A program made the translations under genes and the position numbers. A DNA stretch of 35,520 bases. Source: Glycomyces sp. YM15. GTDB taxonomy: Bacteria > Actinomycetota > Actinomycetes > Mycobacteriales > Micromonosporaceae. This document shows, in pieces, positions 24,123-32,480 of the stretch; within the stretch, counting starts at the first letter, position 1, and each line of letters starts with the position of its first letter. The stretch covers positions 199,441 to 234,960 of the forward strand of contig NZ_JAERMK010000003.1 in assembly GCF_016918015.1 (NCBI RefSeq), in the 5' to 3' direction. The notes under the pieces are model-generated. The model made no database searches. It was given only the letters and a program-made list of their open reading frames with translations, and had not been told where the DNA came from.

Positions 24123-24950
24123 TCAGCGAGAGCGGCGGGCCTCCGCGGATTGGCGTGCGGATCGACGAGCCAGGAGTGTCGCTGCGACGGCCACCAGGAT
24201 CACCGCTCCGCAGATCCGCGCGGTCCACAGCCATCCCCAGTGCTGCACGGTGTAACCCTCATCCGAGAGGTCGAATCCCAGCACGGTCAGCAGCAGCGCA
24301 TACGCCGCCGCGCGCGGGCTGCCGCCCGGCTCCGCGACGCCTTGCACGGTGCCGACGGCCAGCGGGAACACGGCCAGAACGATGATCGCCATCGCCGCGG
24401 TCGGCACCCGCGACCGCTTCGGCGCGCTGTCCGGTGCGCCTCGCCGTGCGGCCCGCCAAAGCATCAGGGACGGCACCACCGTGATCAGGGCGAGGAGCGC
24501 GCCGCACAGCAGCGCCAGGTAGGCGCCGCCGGCGATCGCCGCCATGGTCGCCGTGGCGCCACCGATTCCCGGTCCGAGCAGCACGCTTTCCGCCACGGCG
24601 AAACCGCCCAAGCTCGCCAAGGCGGCGATCGCCGCACCGACCGCGATCTGGCACACCGGCAGCAATGCGCCGAGCTTCAGGGTCGGGGCGATCCGGGGAT
24701 CGGGCTCCGGCAGTGCTTGGTCGCCGATCGGCCTCTCGGCGGCTGAGGAGAACGCTGCGATGGCGTCGGCCGCGCCGCTGCTGATCATGAGCACCAAGGC
24801 CAGCGCCGCCCAGGAGCCGAAGAGCGCCGACGCCGCGGCGATGCCGCCGGATCCGAGCCAGTCGGCGGCGGCGACGGCGGCGACGATGGTCTGGACCGCA
24901 CCGGCGGCGACGGTGATCCAGCCGCGCCGGTGCGAGGGGAAGCGGGCCAT
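24123..24950 (-). CDS. seven-helix membrane protein of unknown function
   Basis: A 275-aa, Ala/Leu/Val-rich integral membrane protein with about seven helices and a cytoplasmic loop rich in acidic residues and Pro (about 80-95). It ends in an Arg-rich tail. I recognise no motif or family. ATG 24950 is chosen because the hydrophobic part begins soon after, and the extra upstream residues in the frame are Arg/Pro-rich. It is separate from the ABC exporter (239-base gap without visible gene) and divergent from the ArsR remnant. Function not inferable. Confidence 0.65.
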   Translation of the reverse strand: MARFPSHRRGWITVAAGAVQTIVAAVAAADWLGSGGIAAASALFGSWAALALVLMISSGAADAIAAFSSAAERPIGDQALPEPDPRIAPTLKLGALLPVCQIAVGAAIAALASLGGFAVAESVLLGPGIGGATATMAAIAGGAYLALLCGALLALITVVPSLMLWRAARRGAPDSAPKRSRVPTAAMAIIVLAVFPLAVGTVQGVAEPGGSPRAAAYALLLTVLGFDLSDEGYTVQHWGWLWTARICGAVILVAVAATLLARRSARQSAEARRSR

Positions 24951-24964
24951 GCGCGCAACGTTAA

Positions 24965-25147
24965 CGGGTTTCAGCAGCGGCGCGCGACGTCTCCAATCAC
25001 CTCGCGGTCCTCCGAGACGCGGGCCTGGTGGCCGCCGACCGTGACGGCCGCGTGATGCGATACCGGTTGGCCTCACCCAAGGTGGCGGATCTGGTCAAAG
25101 CCCTCAGCGCTGTCACCGACGACCGGCACGAGAAACCGGCGGGCTGA
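24965..25147 (+). pseudogene. truncated ArsR-type regulator (C-terminal remnant)
   Basis: Reading on the plus strand to the TGA at 25145-25147 gives a recognition helix and wing, VSNHLAVLRDAGLVAADRDG, then RVMRYRLASPKVADLVKAL, typical of the second half of ArsR/SmtB regulators. An in-frame TAA lies at 24962-24964 and no start codon is found before the recognition helix. The first half (dimer helix, first HTH helix) and any metal-binding cysteines are missing. It is therefore a broken gene. The loss may have accompanied the arrival of the neighbouring membrane-protein gene. Confidence 0.75.
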
Positions 25148-25198
25148 ACGGCGATTCTCGTCGTATCGCGTGATGCGGGAGTCGTGTAACCATGGTGC

Positions 25199-26113
25199 AT
25201 GGTTCTTCCTGCTGAAGTCATCGCGCCGACAATGATCGAAGTTGACCAGGGGCATCGCCTGGCGGTGCGGCGCCGTGGGCACGGCGGTGTGCCGCTGCTG
25301 CTCGTCCACGGGTTCCCTTGCACCAGTCGGATCTGGTCGCACAACCTCATTCCCCTGGCCGAGGCCGGATTCGACGTGGTCGCCCCGGACCTGCGCGGCT
25401 ACGGTGACTCCGATTTCGCACCCGACGAGTACTACGACTTCAACGCGTTCAACACCGACCTGACCGGACTGCTGGACGCGCTCGGGTGGGAGAAGGCGGT
25501 CGTGGCCGGGCACGACCTGGGCGCCATGATCGCCATCGACATGGCGAACCGCCACCCCGACCGGGTCGACCGCCTGGTGATCCTCGACGACTCCATGCCC
25601 GACCTGGACGAAGCATTCGCGGCCGCCGGCATCCCGGCGGGACGGCCGAAACCCGCCGTCTACGACTATCAACGCCGCCAAGGACTTCACGCCGATGCCC
25701 TGGTCGCCGAGCTCGATACGCCCGAGCGCCGCCGACGGTACGTCGGCGAGTTCTTCGGGCACCGCATGTGGTGCCCGCCCGACGCGTTCGACGAGGACGA
25801 CCTGGCGTTCTTGACCGAGTCCTACGGCGACGCGGCCCGGCTGCGCGCGTCCTTCGCCGACTACGAAGTCGTCATGGGCACCAGGAAGCTCTCGGCCCCC
25901 GAGATGATCGACCGTCCTGTCCAGCACCGGACTCTGGTCCTCGTAGGCGCAGACCAGGTGACCGTCGGCGACCACTTGGAGGAGAAGTGCGCCATCGCCT
26001 TTCCCGCCGGGGTGGGGCCGTTCTGGGTCAAGGGCGTCGGGCACTTCATGCCGTGGGAACGGCCCGAGCTGGTCAACCGCAGCATCATCGCCTTCTGCGG
26101 GCTCAAGTTCTAA
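25199..26113 (+). CDS. alpha/beta hydrolase, epoxide hydrolase/haloacetate dehalogenase-like
   Basis: A 304-aa alpha/beta-hydrolase. The oxyanion-hole motif is HGFPCTSRIW (about 38-47). The nucleophile elbow is GHDLGAM with Asp106 in place of serine, the pattern of epoxide hydrolases and haloalkane/haloacetate dehalogenases, which form an ester on aspartate. The catalytic His is in GVGHFMPWE near the C-terminus. The lid region is about 140-215. The actual substrate is unknown. The start is uncertain: ATG 25199 opens the frame without a visible ribosome-binding site, and ATG 25232 (MIEVDQGHRLAVRRRG) also fits the family. It follows the ArsR remnant, which may once have been its regulator. Confidence 0.9.
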   Translation: MVLPAEVIAPTMIEVDQGHRLAVRRRGHGGVPLLLVHGFPCTSRIWSHNLIPLAEAGFDVVAPDLRGYGDSDFAPDEYYDFNAFNTDLTGLLDALGWEKAVVAGHDLGAMIAIDMANRHPDRVDRLVILDDSMPDLDEAFAAAGIPAGRPKPAVYDYQRRQGLHADALVAELDTPERRRRYVGEFFGHRMWCPPDAFDEDDLAFLTESYGDAARLRASFADYEVVMGTRKLSAPEMIDRPVQHRTLVLVGADQVTVGDHLEEKCAIAFPAGVGPFWVKGVGHFMPWERPELVNRSIIAFCGLKF

Positions 26114-26244
26114 CGCTTGATTGATGCCGCCGACTTGGCGGCCTGCTCGATCTTCACTGTCAGCGGTCGACGGGAGTCGTATTCGGACAAGCCGTCGAGT
26201 TTCCACAGCAGCGCCTGGCGGTCCCGCTGCAGGTTCCCGTGCAT
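26110..26244 (-). pseudogene. N-terminal remnant of a DinB/DUF664 protein
   Basis: The minus-strand frame reads NLQRDRQALLWKLDGLSEYD then SRRPLT, which is the highly recognisable beginning of actinobacterial DinB/DUF664 (mycothiol-dependent-enzyme-like) proteins. These usually continue with GTNLLGLVKH and more than 120 further residues. Here the similarity stops after SRRPLT and the frame ends 14 residues later at 26110. The C-terminal four-fifths, including the metal-binding histidines, is gone. It overlaps the hydrolase stop by four bases. Confidence 0.7.
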
Positions 26245-26605
26245 GTTGGCTTTCGCGTATACATCGATCGCGCGGGCTGAGCCTGCCACAGGCTGCTGCC
26301 GATCGTAAGCGCGACGACCGTCACAGTTCAGATGGTGTTGCGGGGCAATCGAAGCGGGAAAACAAGGGCTCGCGTCTAGACGGTGTTGTTGACAATGCGC
26401 GCAGTCATCGCCCATCATGCAGTAACCGCAATCGGTCGTTCTGCTCAGCGCGACAAGGGCTTACGACGTCACCCGAATGGGTTACGTCGCAGGCCGCATG
26501 AAGCGGAACAACTCCATAGTGCAAAATTTCCATCAGCCGCCCGGTGGCCTGTAGCTACCAACTCCTGAACCACCGGGCGGCCTGACAACGAAGGAAGAAC
26601 CTAAC
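26245..26605. other. gene-free stretch, lower GC, leader of the unknown operon
   Basis: Only fragments of open frames are seen. A TTGACA lies at 26389-26394 without a good -10 partner at the usual distance. The last 70 bases contain a strong hairpin just before the next gene. No tRNA or attachment-site repeat was found by eye. Confidence 0.5.
26536..26581 (+). promoter_or_regulatory. leader hairpin before the unknown operon
   Basis: GCCGCCCGGTGG (26536-26547) pairs perfectly with CCACCGGGCGGC (26570-26581) across a 22-base loop. It ends 25 bases before the GTG start, just ahead of the AAGGAAG ribosome-binding site. It may be a structured 5' leader, or the terminator of something upstream. 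Confidence 0.6.
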
Positions 26606-27745
26606 GTGTCGTGGACGACGATACGCCATTCCGGCGTACCTGAAAACACCGAAACGGCCGCCTGGCGCACCGGCGAGAAGCCGTACGACCCGCTCGACCC
26701 GGGCCCGTATGGCACGCCCGGCTGGCAGCCCGACCCGCGCCGGGGCCGGAGGCGCCGGGGCGAACTCCCGGACCCGCTGCCCGAAGAGCGGCGCAGCGAG
26801 CGCGGGCCGTTCGAGTGGCGGAGCGAGCCGCTCAGTTCCCCGCCCGCTGAGCGGCGCGGCAAGTCGCCGGGACGCGGCTGGTTCGAGTCGCCGGATCCGG
26901 CTCGCGCGCGCCCGGAACCCGAGGCGCCACACGACTTCTCTCCTCTCCGCGAGGCCGCCTACCGCGACTTCCTCCGCGACTCCGAGGAACTGCACCGCGC
27001 GCACCTCGAACCGCCGGAACCGAACCGGGTGCTCGTCTACCTGCGCTGGTACCTCCGGATCGTGGTGGCGATCCTGTACTGGCGCGTCGTCCCGTTCCCG
27101 GAACCGCCGTCCCGCTGCCGACGCCCTCGTGTCGCTTGCGAAGTGCGCCAAGCGACCCGGTACGTCGGCCGCGCCGCCGTAGTGACCCGCCCGATGGTCG
27201 AATCCATCGAGACGGTCCCGCTCGCAGACGTGCCGACCGAGCCGCTGCCGATTCACGCGCAGCCGGTCGAGCGGCCGCCGATCCAGATCGAGTGGCGCAC
27301 CGCATCGCCTTCGCCGGCCCGTCCCGCGCCCGCTCGACGTGCTGATCCGCCGCGCTCGAGGCCACTGGTCCGCCTGAATTCGTCGGTCCGGCCGCATTCG
27401 GTCATGACCCCGCGCAAGGCCGCGCACAGCCGCCGTCGCGCCGACACGCGCCGCATCTTCCTCCACTCCTACGGCATGACGCGCGACCAGAACCTCCGAA
27501 ACCTCACCTGGCCCAAGGGAAGCTGGGAAGGCTTCGCCCCCTCCGACGCCTACGCCAACCCGCGCCGAGGCGCGATCCAGCGACGCCGCAACCACCGGCC
27601 TCGCAGCCTCGCCCTGGCGCGCTCGTTTCCGAGCACGATCCCGGTCGTCCCGGTCGGCGCGACGAGCCGTCCGGCCCCACTCGGGCCGTCCATCCGCCTG
27701 GTCCCGGCCAGTGCGACCCCGTTTCCGGGCGGTGACCTCCGATGA
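26606..27745 (+). CDS. unknown Arg/Pro-rich protein
   Basis: A 379-aa protein of no family I recognise. GTG 26606 has AAGGAAG 8 bases upstream. It is strongly basic and Pro-rich, with low-complexity N-terminal (about 25-110) and C-terminal (about 210-379) parts. The only ordered-looking part is the centre: a helix-like LREAAYRDFLRDSEELHRAHL (discontinuous) followed by a hydrophobic/Arg-mixed stretch LVYLRWYLRIVVAILYWRVV (about 142-162) that might sit in or on a membrane. A second region near 280-320 (RIFLHSYGMTRDQNLRNLTW) also looks folded. Its stop overlaps the next gene by ATGA, so the two unknown genes are co-translated. Confidence 0.6.
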   Translation: MSWTTIRHSGVPENTETAAWRTGEKPYDPLDPGPYGTPGWQPDPRRGRRRRGELPDPLPEERRSERGPFEWRSEPLSSPPAERRGKSPGRGWFESPDPARARPEPEAPHDFSPLREAAYRDFLRDSEELHRAHLEPPEPNRVLVYLRWYLRIVVAILYWRVVPFPEPPSRCRRPRVACEVRQATRYVGRAAVVTRPMVESIETVPLADVPTEPLPIHAQPVERPPIQIEWRTASPSPARPAPARRADPPRSRPLVRLNSSVRPHSVMTPRKAAHSRRRADTRRIFLHSYGMTRDQNLRNLTWPKGSWEGFAPSDAYANPRRGAIQRRRNHRPRSLALARSFPSTIPVVPVGATSRPAPLGPSIRLVPASATPFPGGDLR

Positions 27746-28116
27746 GCCGACTCCGCAACGCGCCCTTGGAGGTCCGCCGCGCCTACCAGCGCGCCTTGGC
27801 TGCTCTTCCCGCGAAGTCCACAGTGGTATACCCACCCGAACTCGACACGCTCATCACTGTGGGCGCGGCGATCGTCGACGACCGAACCCTCGTCTTCGGC
27901 GTCCATGGCAACCGTCCGCGCCTGTGGATCACCACCGACGCGCGCGAGGGCCCGAACCTGCTCGGCCACCTCTCCGGTCTCGTCCATGAAGCGCCCGACC
28001 TCTGGATCTGCGATCACGAGGCCTGGCCATGGATTCTCAGCGGCGACATCGCAGACCAGATCGAGGAGGCGGCCCTGCGCGCATGGCGCGACTGCATCCG
28101 CAACTGCGACGGCTAG
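27742..28116 (+). CDS. unknown 124-aa protein co-translated with the preceding gene
   Basis: Starts at ATG 27742 within ATGA. The sequence is balanced and looks like a real alpha/beta fold: a helical start (LEVRRAYQRALAALP), hydrophobic strands TVVYPP, LITVGAAIVDDRTLVFGVHG and LWITTD, then a Trp-rich stretch DLWICDHEAWPWILSGDIADQ and a final helix. I recognise no family. It has no signal peptide or membrane segment. Coupling to the basic 379-aa protein suggests they act together. A weak GCCCG/CGGGC hairpin (about 28162-28173) may end the transcript. Confidence 0.7.
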   Translation: MSRLRNAPLEVRRAYQRALAALPAKSTVVYPPELDTLITVGAAIVDDRTLVFGVHGNRPRLWITTDAREGPNLLGHLSGLVHEAPDLWICDHEAWPWILSGDIADQIEEAALRAWRDCIRNCDG

Positions 28117-28223
28117 GGCCAATGCCGTTCGGCTTGGGCGTGGTCGTGGTGTCGGATCACGCCCGAGCGGGCACCTTACCTGGGCGACCCTCCTGTCTGC
28201 TACCTCACGTCTCGCTCTCTGGC

Positions 28224-28283
28224 TTGACTTCGATACCCCTAGGGGGTATAAATGCTAGTCATGTGGATACCCTAAGGGGGTAT
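28224..28283 (+). promoter_or_regulatory. copper-responsive promoter with two CsoR-type operators
   Basis: TTGACT (28224-28229), exactly 17 bases, TATAAA (28247-28252). Operator 1, ATACCCCTAGGGGGTAT (28233-28249), fills the spacer and touches the -10. Operator 2, ATACCCTAAGGGGGTAT (28267-28283), lies 34 bases downstream around the expected transcript start. G-tract pseudo-palindromes of this form are the known binding sites of CsoR-family Cu(I) repressors. No csoR gene is in the window. Confidence 0.85.
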
Positions 28284-28303
28284 CATCTGATCGGGAGGGT
28301 CTC

Positions 28304-29305
28304 ATGAATACCGGAACACGGCTCGGCCTCTACGGCGGCGGCCTTGCAGTGCTGTTCGCAGCCGCGTTCGGCACGGCCGCCGCCCTCATGCCCGATGACG
28401 CCGCCGACGACTGGAACGAGCAGTCCAAAGACGCAGGTCACGAAGCTGGACACGGCAGCGGCGACGGTGCAGCCACCGCCGTGCGGGGCCTCTCGATCGA
28501 GCAGGACGGCTACCTCCTCAGCGAGATCAGCGCCCCGACCTCGACCGGCGCGGCCGGCGAGCTCGCGTTCCAGATCACCGGCGCGGACGGCAGGCCGCTC
28601 ACCGACTACACCGTCTCCCACGAGAAGGAACTCCACCTCATCGTGGTCCGCTCCGACGGCACCCACTTCCGCCACGTGCACCCCGAACGCGGTGACGACG
28701 GCACCTGGTCGCTCCCCTGGACCTGGGACGCGGCCGGTTCGTACCGCGTCTACGCCGACTTCGTCCCCGAGGACGGCGAGGACCTCACGCTCACCCGCAC
28801 CGTCGAGGTCGCGGGCGAGTACGGCCCGGAGATCGCCACCGAGCCCACGCTGGTCTCTGAGGTCGACGGGTTCACCGTGACCCTCGAAGGCGACCTCAGC
28901 GCAGGTGCTTCCTCCGAGGTCACGGCTTCGGTGACCCGCGACGGGCAGCCCGTCCACGAACTCGAGCCGTACCTCGGCGCGTTCGGTCACCTTGTGGCCC
29001 TTCGCCAAGGCGACCTCGCCTACCTCCACGTCCACCCCGAGGGCGCGGCACCGCAGGCGGGCGACCTGAGCGGCCCCGGCGTCACGTTCGCGACCGAGGT
29101 GCCGACCGAAGGCCGGTACTTCCTGTACTTCGACTTCCAGGTCGCGGGCCAGGTGCACAGCGCGGCGTTCGTGGTCGAGACGACCGAGAACGCGGGCAGC
29201 CACGAGACCGACCCGAGCGGCGAAGCCGCCCAAGACCCGACCGAGGCCCCGACCGAGGAACCGTCCGAATCCGGCGACCACCCCACCGACGGCCACGGCC
29301 ACTGA
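28304..29305 (+). CDS. exported His-rich protein of the copper operon
   Basis: A 333-aa protein with an N-terminal signal/anchor helix (about 6-28, LYGGGLAVLFAAAFGTAAAL) and a His/Asp-rich stretch after it. Two related beta-rich modules follow. Each has a strand pair ending in HVHPE: HLIVVRSDGTHFRHVHPE at about 111-128 and HLVALRQGDLAYLHVHPE at about 229-246. Each is then followed by a GxYRVYADF/GRYFLYFDF strand. The C-terminus is Glu/Pro/Thr-rich and ends in HPTDGHGH. Such histidines suit periplasmic or surface copper binding. It lies directly behind CsoR-type operators and 27 bases before copA. ATG 28304 has GGGAGGG upstream. Similar actinobacterial proteins accompany CopA, but the biochemical role is unproven. 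Confidence 0.85.
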   Translation: MNTGTRLGLYGGGLAVLFAAAFGTAAALMPDDAADDWNEQSKDAGHEAGHGSGDGAATAVRGLSIEQDGYLLSEISAPTSTGAAGELAFQITGADGRPLTDYTVSHEKELHLIVVRSDGTHFRHVHPERGDDGTWSLPWTWDAAGSYRVYADFVPEDGEDLTLTRTVEVAGEYGPEIATEPTLVSEVDGFTVTLEGDLSAGASSEVTASVTRDGQPVHELEPYLGAFGHLVALRQGDLAYLHVHPEGAAPQAGDLSGPGVTFATEVPTEGRYFLYFDFQVAGQVHSAAFVVETTENAGSHETDPSGEAAQDPTEAPTEEPSESGDHPTDGHGH

Positions 29306-29332
29306 TCCCGAACGAGAGAGGAAGGACGGCCA

Positions 29333-31600
29333 ATGAGCACTGCACTGCCCCCCGGACCGGTCGACCGCATTGAACTCGAGATCGGCGGGATGACCTGCGC
29401 CTCTTGCGCGATGCGGATCGAGAAGAAGCTCAACAAGGTCGAAGGCGTGACCGCCTCCGTCAACTACGCCACCGAGAAGGCCCGCATCGAAGCCCCCGCG
29501 GGCATCGACCCGGCCGAGCTCATCGCGGTCGTCGAGAAGACCGGCTACACCGCCGCGCTCCCGGCCCCGCCCGAGCCCGAGACCTCGAACGTCGACGAAG
29601 ACGAGAAGCCCGACCCCGAACTGATCAGCCTGCGTCAGCGCCTCGTCGGTTCGATCGTGCTCTCGGTGCCCGTGATCGCGATGGCGATGGCCCCGGTCCT
29701 CCAGTTCGAGTACTGGCAGTGGGCTTCGCTCGCGCTCGCCTCTCCCGTGGTCCTGTGGGCGGCATGGCCGTTCCACAAGGCGGCGTGGACCAACCTCCGC
29801 CACGGAGCGGCCACTATGGACACACTCGTGTCCGTGGGCACCCTCGCCGCGTACGTCTGGTCGCTGTACGCCCTGTTCCTCGGCACCGCCGGGACGCCGG
29901 GCATGACCCACCCGTTCACGCTCAGCGTCGCCCCCAGCGACGGGGCGGGGAACATCTACCTGGAGGTGGCCGCGGGCGTCACCATGTTCATCCTGGCCGG
30001 ACGCTACTTCGAGAAGCGCTCGAAACGGCAGGCGGGCGCGGCGCTGCGGGCGCTGCTCCACATGGGCGCCAAGGAGGTCGCGGTCCTGCGCGGCGGCGTC
30101 GAGACGCGCATCCCGGTCGCTCAGCTGGCCGTGGGCGACGAGTTCGTGGTGCGTCCGGGGGAGAAGATCGCCACCGACGGCGTGATCGTCACCGGTACCT
30201 CCGCCGTGGACGCTTCGATGCTCACGGGTGAGTCCGTGCCCGTCGAGGTCGGCGTCGGCGACGCCGTCACCGGAGCCACCGTGAACGCCGGCGGGCGACT
30301 CGTCGTGCGGGCCACCGCCATCGGCGGCGACACGCAGCTCGCCCACATGGCGAGGCTGGTCGAGGACGCGCAGTCCGGCAAGGCCGAGGTCCAGCGGCTG
30401 GCCGACCGGGTGGCCGGGATCTTCGTCCCGATCGTCATCGCGATCGCCATTGCGACCCTGGGGTTCTGGCTCGGTTCCGGGTTCCCGAACTCGGCGGCGT
30501 TCACCGCCGCGGTGGCGGTGCTCATCATCGCCTGCCCCTGCGCCCTCGGGCTCGCGACGCCGACCGCGCTGCTGGTCGGGACCGGTCGCGGCGCGCAGAT
30601 GGGCGTGCTCATCAAGGGCCCGGAGATCCTGGAGTCCACGCGGCGCGCCGACACGATCGTGCTCGACAAGACCGGGACCGTGACCAGCGGCAAGATGACG
30701 CTCGTCGAGGTCGTCCCCGAGACCGGCGTGGAGCGCGGCGAACTGCTGCGACTCGCGGGCGCTCTGGAGCACGCTTCGGAACACCCTGTGGCGCAGGCGA
30801 TCGCGAAGGCCGCCGCCGCTGCGGGTGCATTGCCCGAGGTCGAGGACTTCAAGAACATCGAAGGCAAAGGCGTGCAAGGCGTCGTGGACGGCCACCTCGC
30901 GGTGGTCGGACGCGAATCACTGCTCGCGGACTGGACCCTCGAGCTGAGTGCCGAACTGGCCGAAGCGAAGGCGTCGGCCGAGGCCGAAGGCAAGACCGCC
31001 GTCGCGGTCGGCTGGGACGGCGAAGCGCGCGGCGTGCTCATCGTGGCCGACACGGTGAAGCCCACCAGCGCCGAGGCCGTGGCCCAGTTCAAGGCCCTCG
31101 GCCTGACGCCGGTCCTCCTCACGGGCGACAACAAGGCCGTCGCCGAGCGGATCGCCGCGGAGGTCGGGATCGACGAGGTGATCGCCGAGGTCATGCCCGC
31201 CGACAAGGTCGAGCAGGTCGCGCGGCTCCAGGCCGAGGGCCGGGTCGTGGCGATGGTCGGCGACGGCGTCAACGACGCGGCCGCGCTCGCCAAGGCCGAC
31301 CTCGGACTCGCGATGGGCACGGGGACGGACGTGGCGATCGAAGCCGCCGACCTGACGCTGGTGCGCGGCGACCTGCGGGCCGCTGCGGACGCGATCCGCT
31401 TGTCGCGCAGGACGCTCGGCACGATCAAGGGCAACCTGTTCTGGGCGTTCGCCTACAACGTGGCGGCGATCCCGCTCGCGGCACTCGGTCTCCTGAACCC
31501 GATGCTCGCGGGCGCGGCGATGGCCTTCTCCAGCGTCTTCGTCGTCGGCAACAGCCTCCGCCTGCGGTCGTTCAAGAGCGGCATCCGCGAGAACGCCTGA
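29333..31600 (+). CDS. copA: Cu(I)-exporting P-type ATPase
   Basis: A 755-aa P1B-1 ATPase that pumps Cu(I) out across the cytoplasmic membrane. One N-terminal heavy-metal domain carries GMTCASC (about 20-26). The core shows TGES (actuator), CPC in [17 protein letters not shown], the phosphorylated DKTGT, the EHPVA nucleotide-site His-Pro, and GDGVNDA. The last helices hold FAYNVAAIP and [15 protein letters not shown], the Tyr-Asn and Met-x2-Ser-Ser residues specific for Cu(I) transport. ATG 29333 is preceded by GAGGAAGGA. It is second gene after the CsoR-type operators; no chaperone copZ or csoR is nearby. Confidence 0.97.
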   Translation: MSTALPPGPVDRIELEIGGMTCASCAMRIEKKLNKVEGVTASVNYATEKARIEAPAGIDPAELIAVVEKTGYTAALPAPPEPETSNVDEDEKPDPELISLRQRLVGSIVLSVPVIAMAMAPVLQFEYWQWASLALASPVVLWAAWPFHKAAWTNLRHGAATMDTLVSVGTLAAYVWSLYALFLGTAGTPGMTHPFTLSVAPSDGAGNIYLEVAAGVTMFILAGRYFEKRSKRQAGAALRALLHMGAKEVAVLRGGVETRIPVAQLAVGDEFVVRPGEKIATDGVIVTGTSAVDASMLTGESVPVEVGVGDAVTGATVNAGGRLVVRATAIGGDTQLAHMARLVEDAQSGKAEVQRLADRVAGIFVPIVIAIAIATLGFWLGSGFPNSAAFTAAVAVLIIACPCALGLATPTALLVGTGRGAQMGVLIKGPEILESTRRADTIVLDKTGTVTSGKMTLVEVVPETGVERGELLRLAGALEHASEHPVAQAIAKAAAAAGALPEVEDFKNIEGKGVQGVVDGHLAVVGRESLLADWTLELSAELAEAKASAEAEGKTAVAVGWDGEARGVLIVADTVKPTSAEAVAQFKALGLTPVLLTGDNKAVAERIAAEVGIDEVIAEVMPADKVEQVARLQAEGRVVAMVGDGVNDAAALAKADLGLAMGTGTDVAIEAADLTLVRGDLRAAADAIRLSRRTLGTIKGNLFWAFAYNVAAIPLAALGLLNPMLAGAAMAFSSVFVVGNSLRLRSFKSGIRENA

Positions 31601-31613
31601 CGAGAATCGGAAA

Positions 31614-31645
31614 CGGCGCGCTCCCCGAGCAGGGGGGGCGCGCCG
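31614..31645. terminator. terminator hairpin after copA
   Basis: CGGCGCGCTCCCC pairs with GGGGGGCGCGCCG (31633-31645) over 13 bp, including one G-T pair, with a 6-base loop. It sits between convergent genes. Confidence 0.75.
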
Positions 31646-31676
31646 TCGTCGTCGGCACCGAGTGCTCGAGCCGGTC

Positions 31677-32369
31677 CTATCCGGCCACCAGCGCGGCGGC
31701 CAATGCGTCGAGTCCTGGGAAGTGGCCGTCGAACGTGTCCGTGTCCTTCGGGGGGTCGCCCACCGATCGGCCGATGTAGGCCGTCCGCATCCCGACCGCT
31801 TGGGCCCCACGCAGGTCCCACGCGTGCGCCGCCACCATCAGCACTCGTTCGGGCGCGCAAGCGGCCGCGTCGAGCGCCAATCGGTAGACCTCCGGGGCGG
31901 GCTTGTACGCGCCGGCCCATTCGGTCGAGAGCGCCTGGTGGAATCGCAGTCCCGCGAAGGCGTTGAGCCGCAACAGTGCCGTGCGGCTCGCGTTCGAGAG
32001 GCCGATCGTCGGGAAGTGCCACGAGAGCCGTTCGAGACCGGCGACCGAGTCCTCCCACGGCGTGAGGCGCTGACCTGCCGTCGCCAGTCTCGCGATGTAC
32101 GCCGGGTCGGCGATCCCCGCCCGCTCGGCCACGGCCCATGCCGCTTCGGCGTCGATGACCTCGGTGTTCGCGTATTCGCGTTCACCGCGGGCGATGCGCG
32201 TCTGCTCGGTCTCGACGTGCCGCTGCCACAAGGCGACCAGCTCGTCGACCGCGATCGGCTCGGCCTCCGGCAGCGCTTCGCGTATCGCGGCGCCGATCCC
32301 GTCCGGTTCGTCGACCAGCGTGCCGAGGACGTCGAAGACGACCACCTCGATGTCGCGGATCTCGGTCAT
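31677..32369 (-). CDS. haloacid dehalogenase type II (HAD superfamily)
   Basis: A 230-aa HAD hydrolase of the L-2-haloacid dehalogenase type. Motif I is FDVLGTLVD with nucleophile Asp13. The second aspartate of phosphatases is replaced, as is normal in dehalogenases. Motif II is GLSNAS, motif III the lysine in AYKPAPEVYRLAL, and motif IV lies in VAAHAWDLRGAQAVGM. It would hydrolyse a carbon-halogen bond or an ester in the cytoplasm. Many members of this branch are misnamed phosphatases, so activity is not certain. It stands alone, convergent to copA. Confidence 0.9.
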   Translation of the reverse strand: MTEIRDIEVVVFDVLGTLVDEPDGIGAAIREALPEAEPIAVDELVALWQRHVETEQTRIARGEREYANTEVIDAEAAWAVAERAGIADPAYIARLATAGQRLTPWEDSVAGLERLSWHFPTIGLSNASRTALLRLNAFAGLRFHQALSTEWAGAYKPAPEVYRLALDAAACAPERVLMVAAHAWDLRGAQAVGMRTAYIGRSVGDPPKDTDTFDGHFPGLDALAAALVAG

Positions 32370-32480
32370 GACCGCCCCCCATCCGTGTCCGAGCTGCCGA
32401 TCCTGCCATCGACCCCGCCTCGGGTCAAGGCCGCGCGCCGCGCGGTGGGCGATGCCATTGCGCTGCTCGAAGAACAGGGC

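Noticed and set aside
26245..26605. Possible tRNA or attachment site in the gene-free stretch
   Set aside because: I found no T-loop GGTTCGAATC-like sequence, no cloverleaf and no duplicated flank. There is no integrase in the window.
28283..30895. An 870-codon open frame on the minus strand
   Set aside because: Antisense to the copper protein and CopA. No family features, and composition typical of GC-rich shadows.
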